From Membranipora membranacea (taxonomy: Eukaryota > Bryozoa > Gymnolaemata > Cheilostomatida > Membraniporidae): a DNA stretch of 64,000 nt. Below the pieces are notes generated by a model that saw only the letters and a list, made by a program, of their open reading frames with translations, was not told where the DNA came from and did not search any database. Positions 11,101-21,544 of the stretch are shown in pieces (positions within the stretch are counted from its first letter, which is position 1; the number at the start of each line of letters is the position of its first letter). The stretch lies in the NCBI GenBank assembly GCA_914767715.1, contig OU612068.1:24056001-24120000 (forward strand), written 5' to 3'. Both the position numbers and the translations under genes were made by a program.

Positions 11101-14100
11101 TCAAGTTGGGCTGCTGTAATAAGCCACAATAGGGAGTAGACAACTCCAAAGTAGTAATGTATAAGTTAGGGAGTAAACAACTCCAAAGTAGTAGTCACTA
11201 CATCCGCTTTTATGTCAATTACTTTGACGTTGAGCACCAGGTTCATGGTGGCGGCAACTAAGAATGTTTTGTGTCTCTGTATGTAATTATACTTGTTGTA
11301 TACTGGAGATATCTGTGTAACATGATTTCTCATGGTGACTGACTCCACAGTTTCTCATGCTTCTTTTGAAACATCCAGTCACTAGGTGTGGTACTCGGTC
11401 ACGAAACCATCATATTTAGCTGGCCGATTCTTAGCTCGTACAGATTTACGAGGAGTAGGCACATTTGGTTGTGATGAGCTGGGCATATTGGCTGCCTGAG
11501 GTATATCTTCGATCTCGACAAGTGCCGGTGGTACTGTAGGCGGCGTCACTTGAACTGGTCTATCTGTTACCGTCTCAGTATCGTTCTCTGACCTTGGTAT
11601 TATCGGTATCATCTGTGATGGGCGGGTGGCTACTAAGGCTCCCTGCGTTTCAGAATCCACGTCCGCATCTACAACAGGTTTCTCAGAGCAGTAATACGGT
11701 CTAACATGGCTTATGTTACGCTTATACAGCCGGCCTGCCCTGGATTTTACAGTGATCTGAGAGCCTTTTATGTCCATTACCACAAATGGATCTGGGTGGA
11801 ACAGTGTCTGACATTTAGATGGACTATCTCTCTTAACCAAAACAAAACTGCCTATCTCTAGCTGGTGATTATTGCCACTACCAGTTTCCAACTTCTCGTT
11901 ACGGGTGGCTATCATCTTATGTTTCATCTCACTATCTCTATCTCTAGCTTCAACGTCATCAAAACTATTAGGCAGACTTGGCAAGTTAGTCCTAAGCACA
12001 CGCCCAAATAACATCTCTGCTGGGCTTTTGCCAGTAATGGAATGTGGTGTATTACGATATGTAAACAGCCATGTCATGAGGGCACTCTCATAGTCTACCC
12101 TATTGTTGTGTGCAATCTGAATACGCTTCATTATGGATCTGTTTTGTCTCTCCACTTGACCATTGGCCTCAGGCCACCTAGGGGTTGTCAGACACTGTTC
12201 GATACCATACCCGGAGCAAAACTCACCATACTCATGAGAGATAAACTGTGGCCCGTTGTCACTCTTCATGCTGAGTGGATACCCATGCGTAAAAAATACT
12301 GATTTCAGCCAAGAAATAACATCACTAGCTTTTGTGACTGTCATGAACTTTACTTCGTTCCACCTACTATAATAGTCTGTTAAGACTAGAACTGACTTAC
12401 CGTTAGACAGGGGACCCAAAAAATCTAAGGCAAGATCTTCCCATGGTCCATTGGGAAGTTCTGTCACCCTTACTGGCTGCCTATCTAGTGGCTTACTGGT
12501 CAACTGACAATCGTGACAGTGTTTAACATACTTGTCTACATCAGAGTCGATTCCGGGCCACCAGACTCTTGTTCGTAGATATCTCTTGGTGCCTCCCATC
12601 CCACTATGACCCTCGTGAGCTATCTCAAGCATCTTCTGTCTGAGCTCTTGAGGTACTACTATCCTACCTCCCCTCAAAACTAACTCCCCTATGACACATA
12701 ACTCATTTTTAATGGCCCTATATACAGCTGGTATATCAACATTGTCGAATGAATTCGCTCTTATAGCTTGTTTTAAGGCCTTAATCTCCTCATCCATATA
12801 AGAGACTTCCTCAATATAGCGGGGTGTGATTGCCGATGGCACATTGTCCTCCACAACACTACGTACATAGAGCTCAACATTTTCCCTTTCTACCAGGTGT
12901 TCAGTCGCCTTTTTCGAACATAGAAGCCTTGACAGGGGGTCAGCAATATTATCTGAGCTTTTTACGCGAACTATCTCAAAATCATATGACTGTAAACGAA
13001 GCTGCCACCTCTCTATACGAAGGGATGTCCTCTTGGTTTTGTTTCCATAAATGGACTCAAGAGGCTCACAATCAGAAACCACTTTGAACCGACAACCAAA
13101 GAGATAATGATGAAACCTCTCACATGCCCAGACAATACCTAGAGCTTCTTTTTCTGTCTGCATGTATCTTTTCTCGACATCAGACAATGCTCTACTTCCA
13201 TAGCTAACCACTTTGGGCTCGCCATTTTGAATCTGTACCAGTATTGCGCCTAGCCCCACAGGACTGGCATCTGTGTACAGCAGAGTCTCACAACTAGTAT
13301 CGAAGTGAGTCAGAGTATCATGATTACATAAATCAGCCTTTAGCTGATTGAAAGCCACAATCTCCTTATCTGACAAACATATAGCCTCTCGGGAATTTTT
13401 ACCCGCTGACAACCTCCTCAACACATCAGTTGTGTGAGAGTAATGTGGAATAAACTTAGACATATAACTAGTCAAACCGAGGAAACTCTTCAACTCACCA
13501 ACTGTCTTAGGAACAGCAGCATCTTTGACTGCCTTGACTTTGCAACCATGGGGATCAATACCCTTGTAACTAAGGAGATGTCCGAGAAACTCTAACTGCT
13601 GAACCCCAATCTCACACTTCTTTTTATTCAGAGTCATGTTAGCCTGCTCTAGACGACTGAACACCTCACCCAGCCTACGATCGTGCTCTTCCCTTGTTTT
13701 GGCATGGACAATGATATCATCGGCAAGATTTGCTACACCCGGCAGGCCTTGGATAATTTTGGCGACCTCCTTCTGGTATATTTCTGGAGCGGCATTTATC
13801 CCAAACATGAGTCTCTTATATCTATATAGGCCTAAATGAGTACTGAAAGTTGTGATATCCCTGGACTCAGGGTGAAGAACAAATTGGTGGAACCCCATGC
13901 GCATGTCCAGCTTCGAAAAGTACTGAGCCCCATTCATGTCATATAGCATCTCGTCTACGGTGGGGACTGGGTGTTGGTGCCTAACTATAGCCTCATTGGC
14001 TCTCCTCATATCAATGCATAACCTAATCTTACCGGATTCCTTCTTTGGAATGATCACTGCTGGACTTACCCATGATGACCCTGAATGACCTTCGACTTTC

Positions 14101-17100
14101 TCTATTATATCATGTGCGATAAGCTCATCTAAGTGAGCGGCTAGTTTATCTCTCAACAACAGTGGCACTCTTCGGAATGGCTGAGCAACAGGCGCTATAT
14201 CATCTCTAATTGTCAGCTTTATCTCATTCTTAGACTTACCCAATACCTCTGAGAACAGCCTTGGATATCTAGCTTCATAATCATCTAAGCCTACTCTATT
14301 TATAATCCTGATTACACCTAGTTGTTTACCTGTTTCATTTCCTAACAAAGATTCACCTTTATTAGGAATAACAGTAAATGCGACATCTTCTAAAACAGCA
14401 GTGTTGTTATGCAGCTGTAAATCACACCATACCCTACCTACTGGCTGAATAGGCTCTTTGGCTGTGTACGGGAGAATCTTTGGTCCTCCACTGATGAACC
14501 GTTTGATAATAAACTTACTTGCTCTCAAACGTTCATAGGTATCCCGTGACATCACATTGCACTCTGACCCTGAGTCTATTATAAACCTCGCTGATACACC
14601 ACCGACATAGACATTAACTCTGTCTAGAGAGTTACTATTACACACTAAAGGTACATGGTAAGAATTGAATACAAATTCTGGGCTCTCAGAATTATTGTTC
14701 ACTGTTTCAGGGCTGGCTTGCTGGTGATCCCCCACATTTACATTGTTGGCCCTTCTAGATCTGTAATATCCTGCATTCGCACCTTGGCCATTCTGTTTGG
14801 CCTTGTTTTGACAGCACCGAGCATAGTGATTCATTCCATCACACTTACGGCACTGTTTTCCATATGCCGGGCACTCACGAGGTTTGTGTGTGAGATTACA
14901 ACGGGGACATACATTAGCACCCTCAGTCTCTTGTGTGAAACTAGGTTTTCTGGCAGTGGATCCAGAGGCCACACGGTTTATTGCCGAGGCATTATTCATC
15001 TCCCGGGACCTTTGGACCACAGCTTCATGTGTTGCTGACCGTGTCAATAGTATTTGCAATGTGAGTGCATTTCCCTCTTCCAATAGCTTTTCCCTCAACT
15101 TATCGGCTGTGCAACCTTCTACTATTTGATCACGGATTTGGTTATTCACAGCTTGGGCATCGCCATAATCACAATGGGTGGCCAATTTTCTGAGTCTAGC
15201 ACAGTATTGGGATATAGTTTCGGTTTCCTTCTGTATACATTGCCTAAACATGTGTCGCTGATAGGTGATGTTAGGAGCTATATGGAAATGGCCTTGTAGA
15301 ACAGCTACCATTTCAGTATATTGATCTCTCTGTGTTTGATCAAGTGTGCTATGAATTTCCCTTACTCTTGGGCCTGCATGATATAGTAATAAAGCTTTCC
15401 TCTGGGCTCTCATATTTGCATTATCTTCCCCTGCCAAATTGAACAGCCCTTTTGAATCAGCAAAAGCCTCAAATTCCTCAAGCCAAGCATCCCAATTGAC
15501 TGATACTGTGCTAGCATCCCCATCTGGTGTGAAATGACTTGGGCCTCTGGTATCCATTTGCCAGTTTGGATTGATACAGCAATAAATAGTAAACAATACT
15601 TATCTTATTCTGTCTATTCCAGAGAGCTCACAGCTATTTCTTCACACAGAAAGTTTAGCAGCTTATCTTGTCAGATTCACTATTTGTGATATTTTTTTGA
15701 ACTCATAATCCCATCCTTGTCGCCATTGTAAGAACTGCTAATTGTGATGGCAATGAATAGTCTGTTTATTCTTCTGATAATAAATGATGATCTCTAACCA
15801 AGAAATCTAAACATGTTCAAGATGGTTGACAATAATAATTGGTATCAAGTTGGGCTGCTGTAATAAGCCACAATAGGGAGTAGACAACTCCAAAGTAGTA
15901 ATGTATAAGTTAGGGAGTAAACAACTCCAAAGTAGTAGTCACTACAGTTCTCTCTCAATAAGTCCTTGATCGCAGAGGCATGAATGATAACGGATAGTAT
16001 GCACAACAAAAACACCATGCATTGTTGCATCATTCTCTTACCTTAATCGTTTATCATCCTAAAATCTACACCGCAAAGTTTACCCAACTTCAAACACCTG
16101 AGAGCAGATCTTGATATTTTCAGTATTATACTCTAGTCTAGTTTATAGTACGCATTTCAATACTTTTGGAAAAGCTCATGAAGTTTGAATGTTATATTAC
16201 TGGGTAGGTGTTTGGGGCTTTGGAAATTGACCTGTAAAAACAAGCATGAGCTTCCCCTACAGGTGAAAAATTGGGCTGGTCTTTTTAAGGCGGTAGATCA
16301 GTTTAGTCCTTCGCATAGACAAAATATACTAGAGTATGTGTATGTCCCTACACTACAAATATACAAACATCACATACCATTGTTCTCTTGATCTCGCTGT
16401 CTACATTTTAGGGCTACCGCCTTTCTACTGTCATTGGTGGCTAATATTAAAAAACATTGAAAATGCTTATCATAGTCATTGGCATACATACAATTATGTG
16501 ACCTCAAATAAGAACAGTTGTTGGTAAAAGTCACATTTAGACTTGGGCTATTCACTTGAGGTGTGAAGTTTGATGATAGCATATCAAGGTACATACCTGC
16601 CATCTGGACAATGTTTCTATCAGCCACATCGTCAAAGCCAACTTTGAGACATTTACAGAATTCTGAAAAAAAAATTACAGACATACTTGATTTTGTGCCG
16701 CTCATCTTGTTTTCTGGCCCTAGCCTCACAAAAATCACAAAATGTCAAGACAGACCTCATCATGATTATAAAAATATACAGTGAGATGCTATGGCAGATC
16801 TCTCTACCCTAGAGATTAAGGTATTCGCTGTAGGAAAGAAATCGTCATTTTGCACATGTTTGAAATGGCTAAATTTAAGGCTAGCTAATATTGGCTCATT
16901 CTCCTTACATAAAAACCGATTTTAGCTGCCAAAATTTAGTCCCATCTAATATTAAATCACCCACAAACTAGCTAAACTAACTAAGCTAACATTTACACCT
17001 CATCAGTATATTGCACAATGGCTACAAATAAGCCTTTTAAAGATATTTGCAGTTCATCTAGGTTCACAGCACATCGCACAAGCATATCTAACTCTGAGTT

Positions 17101-20100
17101 ATTTCGATTCTACCCTGCAAGTTTAGGGTATTTTTAATAATGAGGTGACAGATAATAGCAAATCGATTACAAGCAAATTATTCAAGTTCTCTGACAGAAA
17201 CTCGCCAGTTCAAATTGCACCAGGATGCTACAACCAACTTAGTTACAGTGTTGAAGCCCCCACAAAAACTTGGCTGAATGTCAAACATACCTTGAAGTTT
17301 TGTAAATTTAGCTCTGCACTCCTCCTTTGTACAGAAGGACTGCATGAACTGCGCGACACATTCTAAAACATTGAACATGCCTTAAGAAATTTTAACTACT
17401 GCTGAAAGTTATGGTAATTTCTGTATAGCGCTATCTCAGAATTATCATCAAATGGACAATTAATTTGAAGGAAATGATTGTCTAGCTCAGAGAGAGAAAT
17501 CAGTGAAAATAATTTAGAGCTATACTGACTTTGATGATCTAAACCAGGGCTGCCCAACCAGTGGCCCCTCGACCCAATTTTATGCGGCCCCTGACCTGTT
17601 TGAGAAAATCGCCTAGTCGCGAAAACACCTTTCACAAATGTATTTATTACATTCCTCATTCGTACAATAATAAGGAACGCACTACATTGCATTTGAGTGA
17701 GCTCTAATGAATGAATGTTTGGTTTATGATGAGGTTGCGGCCCCCAGGAACATTGAAATATGTGGATACGGCCCCCTCAATGAAAAGGTTGGGAACCCCT
17801 GATCTAAACCAAACGTGTTCTCTTTAAAAGCTTATTAAAACTTATTCTCTAATAATAATATGCACAAATAAATATTTCTCAAATCGTGAAATACATTCTT
17901 GGGAATGTTTTATGGAAAAAATAGTGGTAACTGAACGGTGAGTCAAAACAAGGATTTCAAGAATCCTTGGCCAAAATAATCAAAAATAAATCTGTGAAGG
18001 GCTGGTCAAAAGCAGCCTCATGGGGAGGAACTTTTTAAGTCATTTTTTGTCAAATTTTGTCAATTACCACCATAATAATAATAATATTATGATATGATTT
18101 TAGTAAGCGTATGATGATAACAAATGTCTTTTGGGAAACAACATATTGATATTCGCAACATTCGTTCAGCTGGCAATCTGCAAACAATTAGTCACCTTTT
18201 AGTTCTGACATTTTTCTTTCAAGATTAGACATCTTTTTTCTCAGTAGTCCATTTTCTTCTTCGAGTACTAAAAAATACAGTACCATTTATTTATTTTGTG
18301 TAGCCAAAGTTACACTGCATCAATATTGACAAAGAGAAGGCTCTACCAAAGGAGCATCTGTATCAAATGTATTATGTTTGGGCTTACTACTCTTCTAGAA
18401 ATAAAAGAGTAAGGATTGAGTGATTTAACTGGTATAATATTATTTTTGTTACCCTCTAGCTTGACTTTCAGTACGTATAGATCATCTACAATGAAAAAAA
18501 ATCAATTCACGTAACACTTCTTTGACACTAAGGCATCCCCAGCCCAAGCCCCTTTGGATCTTGCATTTAAGTGTATTTAAATCATTGATGGTTCATTTTG
18601 GTACCCATGTAGACTGGAACAAGTTTGCTTCCTCTGTGGTGGTAGAGTGATATTGGATATCAAGTCGCCTAAACACCTGAATTTTGCAATATCCCTCTGC
18701 CACAACAGAGGGATCAAACTTGTCCTACCATGCAGACAAGGGATGAAATTAAACCTCCCCTACAGAATGAAATGACTCATGGGAAAATAATAAGCGAACT
18801 TCAATTGTTAAATTCTTTGATAAAAACTATCATCGAGAAATTTGATTTGTCCAATTAATTTCCCTATTGACTAAGATTTGGAGGTTCGTGTGATGATGAG
18901 TTGTTCTTTAAATCACTCGACTCACTATAATTATTATTGAGAATAGCAAGGTGTCATCTCTGACTAGGTTTGGTTTGATGGACTCTTAACACAGTATCGA
19001 TTTTTTTTCACCATTGGCCTGCCTGAAACATCCTAAAAGCATATGCTTCACATTCTTTGCCATCTGAGTCCTTTGCTATACGTTCTTACAACAATTACAA
19101 TCGAAGTAAAATATCATTATAAATTACCTCCATTCGCAGGCAAAGCAAACATACTCGCTTCATTACAAAAGTAACTTGAGTCCCTCTCTGACTGAATGTT
19201 GTCAGTTGTAACCTGCGGAGACTTATCACTAAAAACAGAGGGTCGAAGGTTAAGAAATTAATTGATCAGTTGATCAAACATGTCCAACGCTATTCTTAAA
19301 TGCATAATGCCATTAACTACCATAACTACTAATCAGGGCTGTGTGTTAAAAAGGGCCCTGGAGCTTGTGGTGTCATTCTCATAAACGAAACGGGGGAGGA
19401 CGGAGATAATCATCCAGGTTAAAATTCTTTTGAATTTGCTATACTAGGCTATCATTCAGACACGTAACAGAACTCGAACAGAGAGCCAAGCCGATGGATG
19501 GCCACACCAAGATTGATTGTGACAATAGCTGTGTGTGATAGACAAGACAATGTCATGAAACACATAGCAAAGCAAAGCAAAGGGCAAGAGATGACCTGAT
19601 ACTTCATTATCCGTTTGTAATAGAATTGTGTTAGAACGAAGGGCCGCCTTTGATTATGGCAGCATTTTTTTGTTAAAATGCATGTTATATCTATATATAT
19701 ATATATATGTGATATATTATATATATACCTACACAAAAATCATGGGAAAACAAAAAAGAGGAGAATAAATCATAATCATATATTGTTTCTAGCTTACATA
19801 CTGAGATGAGCTATGGTAATCAGAGACATAGAACCATCATGTTTGACATGGTGCACAAATGGCTAATTTTAGCACATAGAAATAAATCTCTAGATCTCTT
19901 TAGAGTCGATCCCTCTTTCGGCAATCACCTGTAATATGCGAAATCAGTTGAAGGCCTCCGCCTGTAAAATCCCCTTATTAGATAAGATAAATATTAACAA
20001 TAGGTAAAAGCGGGAATTGTTCCATTAGGCAAATTCGGCGACCTGCTCCACTGTAATAATACTGATTATCAATAATCAGTGTAAAATCCAAGATCCCTTT

Positions 20101-20332
20101 TAGGCTCCGACACGAAAAAGACAGCATACATACCAGCTTGAACAATCATAGAATTAGGCACCATTACATAGATTCATAGACATATTTACCAGAATGAATT
20201 GTGCTGTGGCTGGATGACTGGCGACTCCGTTTCGCTATGGTATGAATAGTGCTGTGACTGAGCAGAAGTAACCGATCCCCTTTCTGAGCCTGATGCCCTA
20301 TATCCAGAATCTCCAGATTCTCTTGTAGCCAT
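8193..20332 (-). CDS. Micro-exon gene A: uncharacterised coiled-coil-like protein, paralogue of gene B
   Basis: Ten exons are recognised: 20190-20332, 19128-19228, 18453-18485, 18196-18267, 17291-17362, 16597-16662, 9891-9917, 9500-9544, 8980-9009 and 8193-8224. They give 206 residues with a continuous frame. Exon 1 starts at ATG 20332 and is Ser/Gly-rich (GDSGYRASGSERGS). Middle exons are heptad-like and charged (LEEENGLLRKKMSNLE; C-T-K-E-E-C). The C-terminus reads QMQGNAA, then a short acidic tail ending EGDV. Every internal exon after the second has a length divisible by three and phase 1-1. No signal peptide or membrane segment is seen, so a cytosolic protein is likely. I do not recognise the family. 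The exon-6/exon-7 intron (6.7 kb) holds the Gypsy element and may hide further exons: a 12-nt candidate lies at 10741-10752. The donor at 9500 (GTAGCT) was chosen over a later one at 9474 because only it keeps the phase. The exon 9 donor (GTTGGT) is weak. Gene B lies head-to-tail upstream. Confidence 0.72.
10978..10982. repeat. Target site duplication of the Gypsy element (left)
   Basis: GTTCT directly precedes the left LTR and is repeated at 15947-15951 directly after the right LTR. Five base pairs is the usual duplication for Gypsy integrases. Confidence 0.9.
10983..11202 (-). repeat. Left LTR (3' LTR of the element)
   Basis: 220 bp, starting TGTAAGAACTG and ending CACTACA on the plus strand. 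On the coding (minus) strand it contains an AATAAA signal (plus-strand TTTATT at about 11021-11026). A 37-bp direct repeat begins at 11130 and 11167 (TAGGGAGTA-A/G-ACAACTCC), probably in U3. Confidence 0.95.
11382..15557 (-). CDS. Gypsy gag-pol polyprotein (capsid, protease, reverse transcriptase, RNase H, integrase)
   Basis: One open frame without frameshift or stop. Start 15557 (MDTRG...) gives 1391 residues; the frame also has an ATG at 15596 (1404 residues). Domain positions below are counted from 15596. A gag-like N-terminus carries two CCHC zinc knuckles at about 227-262. The aspartic protease motif DSGSE is near 340. Reverse transcriptase runs from about 490 to 690 with IRLCIDMRRAN and the catalytic LADD box near 624, where YADD or YIDD is commoner. 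RNase H has YTDAS near 773. Integrase has its HHCC zinc domain at about 990-1030 and catalytic D, D, E in DFLGPL, SDNGPQF and EANGQVE (about 1058, 1114, 1148). All catalytic residues are present. The gene copies the element's RNA to DNA and inserts it into the host genome. Confidence 0.96.
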   Translation of the reverse strand: MDTRGPSHFTPDGDASTVSVNWDAWLEEFEAFADSKGLFNLAGEDNANMRAQRKALLLYHAGPRVREIHSTLDQTQRDQYTEMVAVLQGHFHIAPNITYQRHMFRQCIQKETETISQYCARLRKLATHCDYGDAQAVNNQIRDQIVEGCTADKLREKLLEEGNALTLQILLTRSATHEAVVQRSREMNNASAINRVASGSTARKPSFTQETEGANVCPRCNLTHKPRECPAYGKQCRKCDGMNHYARCCQNKAKQNGQGANAGYYRSRRANNVNVGDHQQASPETVNNNSESPEFVFNSYHVPLVCNSNSLDRVNVYVGGVSARFIIDSGSECNVMSRDTYERLRASKFIIKRFISGGPKILPYTAKEPIQPVGRVWCDLQLHNNTAVLEDVAFTVIPNKGESLLGNETGKQLGVIRIINRVGLDDYEARYPRLFSEVLGKSKNEIKLTIRDDIAPVAQPFRRVPLLLRDKLAAHLDELIAHDIIEKVEGHSGSSWVSPAVIIPKKESGKIRLCIDMRRANEAIVRHQHPVPTVDEMLYDMNGAQYFSKLDMRMGFHQFVLHPESRDITTFSTHLGLYRYKRLMFGINAAPEIYQKEVAKIIQGLPGVANLADDIIVHAKTREEHDRRLGEVFSRLEQANMTLNKKKCEIGVQQLEFLGHLLSYKGIDPHGCKVKAVKDAAVPKTVGELKSFLGLTSYMSKFIPHYSHTTDVLRRLSAGKNSREAICLSDKEIVAFNQLKADLCNHDTLTHFDTSCETLLYTDASPVGLGAILVQIQNGEPKVVSYGSRALSDVEKRYMQTEKEALGIVWACERFHHYLFGCRFKVVSDCEPLESIYGNKTKRTSLRIERWQLRLQSYDFEIVRVKSSDNIADPLSRLLCSKKATEHLVERENVELYVRSVVEDNVPSAITPRYIEEVSYMDEEIKALKQAIRANSFDNVDIPAVYRAIKNELCVIGELVLRGGRIVVPQELRQKMLEIAHEGHSGMGGTKRYLRTRVWWPGIDSDVDKYVKHCHDCQLTSKPLDRQPVRVTELPNGPWEDLALDFLGPLSNGKSVLVLTDYYSRWNEVKFMTVTKASDVISWLKSVFFTHGYPLSMKSDNGPQFISHEYGEFCSGYGIEQCLTTPRWPEANGQVERQNRSIMKRIQIAHNNRVDYESALMTWLFTYRNTPHSITGKSPAEMLFGRVLRTNLPSLPNSFDDVEARDRDSEMKHKMIATRNEKLETGSGNNHQLEIGSFVLVKRDSPSKCQTLFHPDPFVVMDIKGSQITVKSRAGRLYKRNISHVRPYYCSEKPVVDADVDSETQGALVATRPSQMIPIIPRSENDTETVTDRPVQVTPPTVPPALVEIEDIPQAANMPSSSQPNVPTPRKSVRAKNRPAKYDGFVTEYHT
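15708..15725 (-). promoter_or_regulatory. Primer binding site, tRNA-Ser type
   Basis: One base inside the right LTR the minus strand reads TGGCGACAAGGATGGGA. From memory of animal tRNA-Ser(GCT) 3' ends this matches all but one base (CGACGAGG expected). mag-type elements are known to prime with tRNA-Ser. Confidence 0.8.
15727..15946 (-). repeat. Right LTR (5' LTR of the element)
   Basis: It is identical by eye to 10983-11202 over all 220 bp. It should hold the promoter for the element's minus-strand transcript. Confidence 0.95.
15947..15951. repeat. Target site duplication of the Gypsy element (right)
   Basis: GTTCT, matching 10978-10982. Confidence 0.9.
17545..17801. mobile_element. Non-autonomous hAT element (MITE), 257 bp
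   Basis: The ends CAGGGCTGCCCAACC and GGTTGGGAACCCCTG are inverted repeats with three mismatches in 15 and resemble the CAGGGGT(T)CCCAACC ends of hAT/Charlie-type transposons. An exact 8-bp target duplication, ATCTAAAC, lies at 17537-17544 and 17802-17809, as expected of hAT transposases. No coding capacity. It lies in the intron between exons 4 and 5 of gene A. Confidence 0.92.
18616..18725. repeat. Small inverted-repeat element
   Basis: Arms of about 40 bp at 18616-18655 and 18687-18725 (GGAACAAGTTTG... and ...CAAACTTGTCC) are imperfect reverse complements. It is intronic in gene A and probably a MITE. The CAAGTTTGATCC-type end resembles the elements at 20512-20615 and 35243-35368. Confidence 0.6.
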
Positions 20333-21544
20333 ATTTACAGCGATATGTCGTGTCCTTCTACCTCTACCAAGGCTCTAACATGTATTACCTTATAACATGT
20401 ATGCATCACATGCATCATATCAGTGATAATCAACATTATAAGCGTGGCAATAATCCTGCTCTATCTGGCTTTTGACACCAATTATGAGTACTGATAAAAG
20501 TGTGGTTTTATCTAGAGCAAGTTTGATCCAATTTGCCTGCATTCGGAGTTGCTCTCCTCCTCCGTTGATGAGCCTGCAACTTGTCAGTAGTGAGGGAGAA
20601 ATTTGAATGCATGCCAACAGATCTAAATATCACTAGATTTATATAAATCGACTACACAAACTACATAAAAAAATCTGACAGGTTGCATAGATATTATCTG
20701 TTTTCTGTATAATAGATAGAAAGGTCTATATGCTTTGGTCTATGATTATTTACATCTACCCAACTGCCCCCTTCCCCCCCCCCACCACGAGCAGGCGAAA
20801 TATATGTGCTTTCTTTCAGGATGATGGTACATTGAGATTTTCGTTGACAAGACAGTGATCTATGGTTGCGTATCAATTGAATCAATTGAACTCCATATCT
20901 ATTTTACGAGTACTCCTGTTGTTGGGAAACCATACAAAAGATGGGCAAAATGAGGAAATCTACCAATAGTAATACTTCAAGTAGTGTTACTAGACTCAGG
21001 TTTTTATTATTGAAAATCAAATTGATGTAAACATAAACAGAAGAGGAACATGGATGGAGAAGCGTGGAAACGGATGATGATGAGCCAAACAAACCATACA
21101 TAGAATATGTGCGATAATCATGGTCCATATACTATAATAATATTGAATGCTGATTTTTCATATAGGAAGTAAAAATTGTGAAAAGTAAAGGAAGTAATTA
21201 TAATAACTTTTAGGTTCCGGCCGAAGATCATAATGATTGTATGAATAATGCTGTGGGTAATAATGAGAGAAGTATCAACATCAATCATTGTATATAAATA
21301 TTATAGTCAAATTGAGATAATTGATTGAGATTCGATAATGCGTTGTAAGGAAAATCCCTGCCAAACAATCCAAGTTCAGCTAGGTACACACATGGTGATT
21401 TGTGTACCTGCAGGACTTGGGCTATATATATATCAAGCTTAACGTGATATATCGCTTTTTAAAACTTTTTAATATTGTATTGGGGATCATGTCTAATAGC
21501 TATTTTCACAGTTGAAACCTCCCAAATATTTGACATCTTTCCCT
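20333..21544. other. Intergenic region between tandem paralogues A and B
   Basis: About 1.2 kb containing gene A's presumed promoter and gene B's 3' end. The leader directly before both start codons is similar (CTGTAAATATGGC in A, CTGTAACTATGGC in B). A MITE-like sequence (CTAGAGCAAGTTTGATCC...) lies at 20512-20615, and C-rich and TA-rich patches are present. No further exon was seen. Confidence 0.5.

Larger units (their letters stand above)
10983..15946 (-). mobile_element. Full-length mag-clade Ty3/Gypsy LTR retrotransposon
   Basis: The element has 220-bp LTRs at 10983-11202 and 15727-15946 that look identical base for base, TG...CA ends, a 5-bp target duplication, a tRNA-Ser-type primer binding site next to the right (5') LTR, and one intact gag-pol frame on the minus strand. 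Identical LTRs mean a very recent insertion, and the intact frame suggests it may still be active. It sits in the large intron of gene A between exons 6 and 7, in the same orientation as the host gene. The mag assignment rests on the tRNA-Ser primer site and the CIDMRRAN-type reverse transcriptase; it is an inference from family knowledge. The A/G run next to the 3' LTR is a weak polypurine tract. Confidence 0.96.

Noticed and set aside
11872-15129. Plus-strand open frames within the Gypsy element
   Set aside because: They are antisense shadows of the gag-pol frame.
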